Positions 58,201 to 64,000 of a stretch of 64,000 bases of DNA are shown here, one piece after another. The first letter of the stretch is position 1. Every line of letters begins with the position of its first letter. This stretch comes from Prunus persica (lineage: Eukaryota > Streptophyta > Magnoliopsida > Rosales > Rosaceae), in contig NC_034010.1 of assembly GCF_000346465.2 (NCBI RefSeq), positions 4,451,003 to 4,515,002 on the forward strand, given 5' to 3'. The notes beneath the pieces are model-generated. The model was given only the letters and a program-made list of their open reading frames with translations, had not been told where the DNA came from and did no database searches. The position numbers and the translations under genes were made by a program.

Positions 58201-58547
58201 CGACACCAAATAATATTTACGCCGAATTATAAATAATTTGTAATAGAGTAATAAGGGTATGCAGTACTCACAAGAATCTCAGGGACAATGCGTGGTTGGT
58301 GCAAGGGTTTGCACACGAGCACCAAAAGATGAGTGAAGAACATGGTGATGATCATTCTCATAACAAGGACGGGGAGAGCTTGCATCAAGGGGTTTTGGGC
58401 ACGCCATAGCCCATATGGGGAAACTTTTCTTACATAGCATAACTGCACTGAATCTTTTGTATCAGCCTTTAAAAAATAAGTTTCCCCACCTGTACCGTTG
58501 TTAACCATTATCCGTGCTTCTCTGCCCCTTGACGTACGTCTTCCCAA
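55206..58547 (-). CDS. CHX-family cation/H+ antiporter, three exons
   Basis: Exons 58547-58272, 57780-56755 and 56387-55206 have in-phase GT-AG junctions and give 827 residues, normal for CHX proteins. The start could also be Met14 (58508). Residues about 50-440 form the Na+/H+ exchanger (CPA2) membrane domain with about twelve hydrophobic segments (ALPVLVMRMIITMFFTHLLV, ETAGNFALVYHMFLVGLELD, GPFIFGAIMPRGEF, NTKGLLTIIILNAARD). The C-terminal 390 residues are the hydrophilic regulatory part (LRPKTELRILACIHTSRDV, RHHFAMLFIGGVDDREAL, GDYDMVIVGRR) usual for CHX. Plant CHX proteins exchange K+ or Na+ for H+ at the plasma membrane or endomembranes. Oddity: the ion-binding region reads ATTNFSDLAGIL and VISDLCSW, where most CHX proteins have FPVLARIL and a VNDV-type pair. 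This suggests a divergent subgroup (possibly CHX24/28-like), which I cannot fix by eye. Confidence 0.9.
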
Positions 58548-60024
58548 AATTAAGCAGGCCTTCGATCTTCGTCTTCCTCTTCTTTCCTTTTGATTTTGTT
58601 CAGCACCAACAACCCTTGTCCAGAGAGACTTAAGAAAATAATGGCGTAATATTCCCGAGGAGAAATTGAGGCCCCAATCTCATAGAGAGACAACGAGACT
58701 GTATATATGCACAATGTCGTAAGGAGGTTATATACAACCGATGCACACAAAATTTCTTACAACGGCTTAGTTGTAACGAAACGGGTAGAGTTGTTCCGCT
58801 AGTTTGGTTTGGAAAGTTCTTTTGGCTTCTTACATGCAAAGAGTCAAGGTTTCTTGTTTTTTGGTTTTTTTTTTTTCGTACTGTTTTTTCAGTCAAATAT
58901 TGTATATATGTCAATATCTATAATTGAGGTATTTATTTGAGCTCGTGGAAAATGTAGTGGCAAATTTGATTGTGATATTGGTCCAATCAGATTTAGATCA
59001 TCTTCTCTCTTGTGATGAACCAGCTTATACCCTCTCCTCTCCTCTCTTGTGAATTCAAGCTCTCATGGAATTATTGAGGTGACGGCTCCTCCATTAAAAC
59101 ATGTTTTAGTGGAAATTGGACAAACCAAGCATTAGAATGGGAATAAGAAATGCAAATAAATGTTTTTAAGGATTTTTTCTATTGAGAGGGGCAATAATAT
59201 TACTATTATTAAACTCACATACATTGCATGAATGCTAAGACCTGAACCAAGATCTTGAATGGAGGAGTAATTGCTCCAAACTATTGCACTAGTGGTTCTT
59301 TTGTAAAATGCAAATAAATATTAGTTAATGTGTTAAATTTCTTTCAGAAATTTTTAAAACTATTAAATATTAATAAACCCCAAAGACACCGCAATCAAAT
59401 CTCGGCCACCTCCTCCTCGTCTATCTTAGCCTCCACCACCCTTCTCTCTTCTAAAATGCTTGTAGGACTTTGTTGTTAAAGCGCAAACATTTACACAACA
59501 TATTCACCGTTCACATCAAATTACGCAAAAGCAATATGATTGTCAATACAAAATAATTCACACAACTCATTCAACACATTTGTCTATGCTTATAATACAA
59601 ATCAATAAACACTTTATCTTTCCCAACTTTATCTCTCACCTGTCATGAAATTTACTATCTTTATTCTATAACTTGTCAGTAGATGTGAGTTAGGTCAGTT
59701 GGACAGAACAATAAACTCACCGTTTGATAGATTAAATTAATTTCATGTAATTTAAATTATCATTTATATTAAAATTTAAATAAAAGATGAAAGTACCCAT
59801 ATCAACGCTAGAAAACTGAAAGTTTTTGGGGAACCTATATCATGTTTTTCCTTCTTTTTTTCTTTTTTTTTTTCAGTCCAAAAAAAGAAAAAAGGGGTCC
59901 TGTTTTTATTAGATTTTTCTTTTCGGGGCAACGTTATCTGCGACTGCGATACATCAGCAGCTCAGCTGACGATTTCAGTTCTCTCTTCTAAAGAAATCTT
60001 CAAATTGAAATTGAGACATCTGAC
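58548..60024. other. Intergenic DNA between CHX and mTERF genes (divergent promoters)
   Basis: The two genes point away from each other, so both promoters lie here. One SINE copy (59163-59303) sits in the middle. Otherwise it is AT-rich with CTCTCCTCT runs (about 59030-59047) and poly-T near 59855-59875. No further gene is seen. Confidence 0.6.
59163..59303 (-). mobile_element. tRNA-derived SINE, copy 2
   Basis: Its reverse complement follows the element at 43271-43425 base by base over its length: CCACTAGTG..ATAGTTTGGAG, TTACTCC, a B-box-like GGTTCAGGTC, CTTAGCAT, TATGTGAGTTTAATA and GCCCCTCTCAATAG. It is older than copy 1: the B box is mutated and a short insertion lies in the body. Confidence 0.82.
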
Positions 60025-61212
60025 ATGGTACCGCTCTACAGTTTGAAGAGCCTTAGATTGGATTGTTCAATATATTCTTGTACATTTGCTTCCAAAACTA
60101 AAAGATTTATTGTTGGAGAGCTAAAACCCTGGCAATTTTCTCTTCAAAATCAGTTACTTTACAGACCCCTCACCACTGAAATCTCAGAAAATCCAAACAA
60201 TTCCACAGTCGCTTACCTCATAAACTCATGTGGCTTGTCGCCGGAAGGTGCCATTTCAGCAGCCAAGTGGGTCGAGTTGCAGTCCCCAGAAAGAGCAGAC
60301 TCTGTTTTGGCTCTTTTGAGAAACCATGGACTCTCTGAAACCCAGATCTCCAAGATGGTGAGGTCGCGTCCACAACTTCTTTTAGCCAATCCTGAGAAAA
60401 CCCTTTTGCCCAAGCTTGCGTTTTTCAGCTCTCTTGGAATTTCAAGGCAGGACCTTGCAAAAACTCTGGCTTTTAATCCGAAGCTTTTGTCACGAAGCTT
60501 GAAGAAACAGATCATACCCACGTACAATTTCCTTAGGAGTCTGGTTTCTGAGAAAAAGCTTGTTGCTATTTTCAAGCATAACTCGTGTATTTTCGTGGAA
60601 AGTAACTGCAATGTGTTGGCAAATATTGGACTTTTGAGAGAATTGGGTATGCCCCAATCATGCATTTCTATGTTGCTAGCTCACTACACTACCGTTTTGA
60701 TGATAAATCCTGAAAATTTTGGTCAACTTGTGGGTGAGGTTAAGGAAATGGGATTTAATCTGGAAAAGTCGACTTCAGTGAATGCACTGCGTGCCTTGTG
60801 TGGTAAGAATAAGCTGATATGGAATCGAAGTCGAGAAGTTTTTAGGAGGTGGGGTTGGTCTGAGGATGATGTTCTCTCTGCTTTCAGGAAGAACCCGCAG
60901 TTTATGATTGTGTCGGAGAAGAAACTACTGCAGGCAATGGACCTTTTAGTGAATAAGATGGGATGGCCATCAGAAATGATTGCCAAATATCCAGTGGTCC
61001 TGAGCCTCAGTTTGGAGAGGAGACTTATTCCAAGGTGTTCGGTTGTTAAAGTTCTATTGTCGAAAGGATTGGTAAATGAAAACTTGAATTTAGGTTCTGT
61101 GTTGCTTCCTGCAGAGAAGGAGTTCTTGGGGAGGTTTGTAACCGGATATCTCAAAGAAGTACCGCAATTGTGGGATGTATATCAAGGGAAAGTGGATATC
61201 CAGGATGTATGA
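60025..61212 (+). CDS. mTERF-family organelle protein
   Basis: A single exon of 395 residues. The N-terminal 60 residues are rich in Ser, Arg, Lys and Leu and poor in acids (MVPLYSLKSLRLDCSIYSCT), consistent with a mitochondrial or plastid transit peptide. The remainder (about 65-375) consists of helical mTERF repeats with the typical Pro-containing pattern. Examples are LRNHGLSETQISKMVRSRPQ, LLANPEKTLLPKLAFFSSLG, DLAKTLAFNPKLLSRSL, MGWPSEMIAKYPVVLS and LERRLIPRCSVVKVLLSKGL. Plant mTERF proteins bind nucleic acid in mitochondria or chloroplasts and act in transcription termination, splicing or transcript processing. Intron-less structure and length match the large angiosperm group that is often tandemly duplicated. 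No second copy is present here. The start Met is the first in frame after a short leader. Confidence 0.95.
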   Translation: MVPLYSLKSLRLDCSIYSCTFASKTKRFIVGELKPWQFSLQNQLLYRPLTTEISENPNNSTVAYLINSCGLSPEGAISAAKWVELQSPERADSVLALLRNHGLSETQISKMVRSRPQLLLANPEKTLLPKLAFFSSLGISRQDLAKTLAFNPKLLSRSLKKQIIPTYNFLRSLVSEKKLVAIFKHNSCIFVESNCNVLANIGLLRELGMPQSCISMLLAHYTTVLMINPENFGQLVGEVKEMGFNLEKSTSVNALRALCGKNKLIWNRSREVFRRWGWSEDDVLSAFRKNPQFMIVSEKKLLQAMDLLVNKMGWPSEMIAKYPVVLSLSLERRLIPRCSVVKVLLSKGLVNENLNLGSVLLPAEKEFLGRFVTGYLKEVPQLWDVYQGKVDIQDV

Positions 61213-64000
61213 TATTGATACCTTGAAATGGCTGAGCTTGTATATAGACTTACCCCCTGAATATCCAGGTTTGTAACCATCACTCACTTGTATTAGCTTG
61301 CTTTTGGCACAATATTAGAAGGTTGTCTTGTACCCTAGAAATTGTCCCAACGTGTTATTAAATTCTGCTGGAAGTAAATTCATCTGTTCACTTTTTTACT
61401 TCATAGCCTGGCTGCTTTTAGTTATATATACTTTCTTATTAGATGACTTGCTTAAAGTTTGCCTTACCACGGTGGTGTTGCCAATCTCCTGCAGTTTATA
61501 CATTAACATTGGTTAGCCTTGAAAATTGTTTTCATAAAATAGACACATATATTGCTTTTATTCGGAATTTAATCTTGTCCATTTTTGAAGTTATAACATA
61601 TCAATAGCTGTCAGCACTTTATCCCTTTCTCAGATGAAAGAAAAAGCAGCTTCAGGAAGCAATTATCTCTTCTTCTTTTCTTCTTCTTTTTTGGATTTTT
61701 GGGGGAGGGGTGGGGCGGCACGGTGGGGGTTATGATTGAAGAAGTAATATTTGAGATGAGCTGTGTGTACTTCAATCAGGTTAGTCTCTGACTGGTATGA
61801 TTCATGAACATTGACGTTGTAAATAGGAACGCTAGTCATGGATAGGATATCTGCATTCTGCACAAAGCGTCTTACATTGTAATGATGTACGACTCTTTCT
61901 TTTCTTCCTTTTCCTTTTAGCATACCATCTTTTAGCTTTTTCCACTTGGTGCAATTGCAAAAATTGTATTAGTTCATGAAGCTGGGGCATTGTGGAGCAA
62001 TTGTGGAGGACATCAGTCCTTTCTCCAGCACAAGTTTTTGTGTATGGTGTGGTGGTAAGACAAATTGTTGCTGATACCTTTATTATGTGTTCCAACTTGA
62101 TCAGTGTCAATTTTGTTTTGCTAAATCCTAAATACAAATTAGCTTCAAAATGATATCCCAAATCCAAACTGATAGGTTGAATGTGATTGTGTGAAAAGTC
62201 AAATTGTTGTTGATATGGTGGTAAGACAAATTGTTGTTGATACCTTTATTACGCACCTTAATTGCACATAGTAAATTTGCTGCTGTCATGTTTCAAGTGT
62301 CCATGCTTGATCATTTTGTATATACTGTGCATATAAAATATTTAGAGCTCAGTTTTATACTTTGCCCGTGAGGATGTGAATTTTTGTGCCCCCCTTTCTA
62401 GAATACAATTGGAGAATTTCCTGTTGCGGTGGAGTTGCCTTCCATAATCTGGAAAATCCTTAGAACCTGAAACTAGAAGGTGAGTTCCATCAGTTAGGAT
62501 AAAAAGAGAGGAGTGGTTGCTGGAAGCATGAGCTTGTAACGGAGAAAAACTTAGCTGTAACCGGTTCACACAAGTTTTCTCCTTGCAATGACATGATGTA
62601 TATACATAGCGAGGCTAGAGGGCCATCACATGTAGTGTTAACTGGTTATGTATTGTGGCAATTGTGCCTTTGTTTTCGATTACAAGTGATGATTGTGACC
62701 TAAACATGAATTCGTGTGTCAAATATTTTAGAGGTATGTAGGAGATTCTTCATTGTTGTTCAAATTGAAATTGCTGGTTTGTACAAAAAGAGTTGCCCCT
62801 AATGTGTGTGGCAGGTGTAACTTGCCGAATGTAGGAAGCACCGTACAACTATCCAACGAGCAAACGCAAGATCACTTTCCAACGTTCTGCAAGATGTGTG
62901 TGCCACTTTCCTGTACCTCCATTTCCCAAAAAAGCTTCCAAAAAAAGGTTCCAAAGCCTTCTAACTCCTCCAATAAATATAAATAGACTTGAACGATTCC
63001 AAAAATTACAAAATCTCCAAAGTTTTCAACTTATCACCGCTTTAAGCCTAAAAATTTCTTTTTCACCTGGCTCCAACTAAAGTTTCAAATATTTTCGGGG
63101 AGAGGTAAATTTTAAAATTTCTTGGAGAGAGGTAAAGCTTTTCTTTTTCTCTAGAAAGTATTAAATTTCGAATTTGGAGTTTCATTTGTTTGTGTTTTTT
63201 TTTACTGGGAACAAAGAAAATTGTGGGGTTTAAATAGAAAATCTCTTTTAGTTCTTATTTTTCAGTTTGGGGTGTATTTAAGGGTAGTTTGGGAATATAG
63301 TGGGGTTTTCTTAGAAATTGTGAAAATTTAAATTAAAAGTTGGGATGAAGTTAGAACATGGGGTGAACTAAGAGAAGTGTGAGATTTAAATAGAAAATCT
63401 CATATTTTATGTGGCTTACATTTCACCTGAGCCCTTGGTCTTGAGGACGTGATGCGTCAAAAAGGCAACTTTTATAGCCAACCCTCTAGCCGTGACCTGA
63501 GAACGTGCACCGAAGTTGAGTCTCATGGTGGCATGTTCGTGGTACGTGGTGGTGACCGTAGGAGGCTTCTAACAGTAGGATGTTTGAGGTGATCTGATGA
63601 ACCTCACCCGTTTTATATTTTCTAGCAATTGCCATTGAAGAAATCGTGGTTGAGTCTTTGAAATTCACTCTCAAGGAAAGGAAATGTTGGGAACTATTAA
63701 GTAAAAAGTAGGAAAGTTTCTTCTGGGTTAAGTGTTCCCCCATAAACCCCAAAACTACCAATTTTCGTTAGCTTTTCTTGGTTTTTCACCTCTTATCCAT
63801 ATCAAACTGAGCTACTTATGAGGCCTAAGTAGGGAATATTAGTGTCCTAAAACATATGGAAGAAACAGAGATGGTTACGAGATTCATGTTACTAGTAGTT
63901 GTTTCATATGCAAGCAACACTTAACCTAAAGCCACTTCCAAATGATGCTATATGTTTGGGATATGAGTACAATAAATGAAACTGCTCTCAAATCTCAATG
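61213..64000. other. Intergenic DNA at the right edge
   Basis: The first 150-300 bases are the presumed 3' UTR of the mTERF gene. The rest shows no recognisable protein. A small direct duplication around GTGGTAAGACAAATTGTTG and TGATACCTTTATTA lies at 62048-62090 and 62216-62258. The phrase AAATAGAAAATCTC occurs at 63233 and 63389. Short open frames here lack codon or family support. Confidence 0.6.

Overview
This window is eukaryotic plant nuclear DNA. The evidence is spliced genes with GT-AG introns, coiled-coil NBS-LRR disease-resistance genes, a KEEP ON GOING (KEG) type RING-kinase-ankyrin-HERC2 gene, a CHX cation/proton antiporter, an mTERF gene, and plant PIF/Harbinger, CACTA, Mutator-like, LINE and SINE elements. 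Overall feel and codon use suggest a woody eudicot, probably Rosaceae (Prunus-like). That placement is inference; no search was run. It is draft assembly: 38384-38548 is a run of N.

Layout. (1) 1-19300 is a resistance-gene cluster. Two very similar intron-less CNL genes lie on the minus strand (2381-6343 and 14500-18417). Around them are an orphan third copy of the 3' flank (740-1511) and an LRR remnant (12680-13065), marks of a birth-and-death tandem array. A 3975-bp PIF/Harbinger transposon (7477-11451, TTA target duplication) sits upstream of the first gene. The paralogous upstream segment of the second gene keeps the empty site at 18849-18851, so the insertion boundaries can be read directly. 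(2) 20089-32436 (minus) is a 16-exon KEG-type E3 ligase gene. Every junction is in frame except exon 9, which carries two extra bases in a TA run. (3) 33394-46330 is a transposon graveyard: two LINE fragments, a CACTA element (35363-40158, TTC target duplication) that carries a B3-domain gene fragment and a perfect 117-bp inverted repeat around the assembly gap, a tRNA-derived SINE, and a MITE with termini like those of the Harbinger element. (4) 46331-54980 is a nested pair of Mutator-like elements. The inner one (48755-54327) holds a decayed mudrA-type transposase and, on the other strand, an open two-exon GRF zinc-finger gene with a C-terminal membrane segment. (5) 55206-58547 (minus) is a three-exon CHX antiporter. 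60025-61212 (plus) is a single-exon mTERF gene. The remainder is AT-rich intergenic DNA with one more SINE copy.

The host genes share no pathway: CNL proteins are intracellular immune receptors, KEG is a trafficking and hormone-signalling E3 ligase, CHX moves cations across membranes and mTERF acts in organelles. I found no clearly new multi-gene system. The best candidates for a second look are the CACTA element with its B3 hairpin, the Harbinger insertion with its paralogous empty site, the frameshift in KEG exon 9, the 28-residue insertion in the NB-ARC domain of the second CNL, and the intact GRF gene inside the dead MULE.
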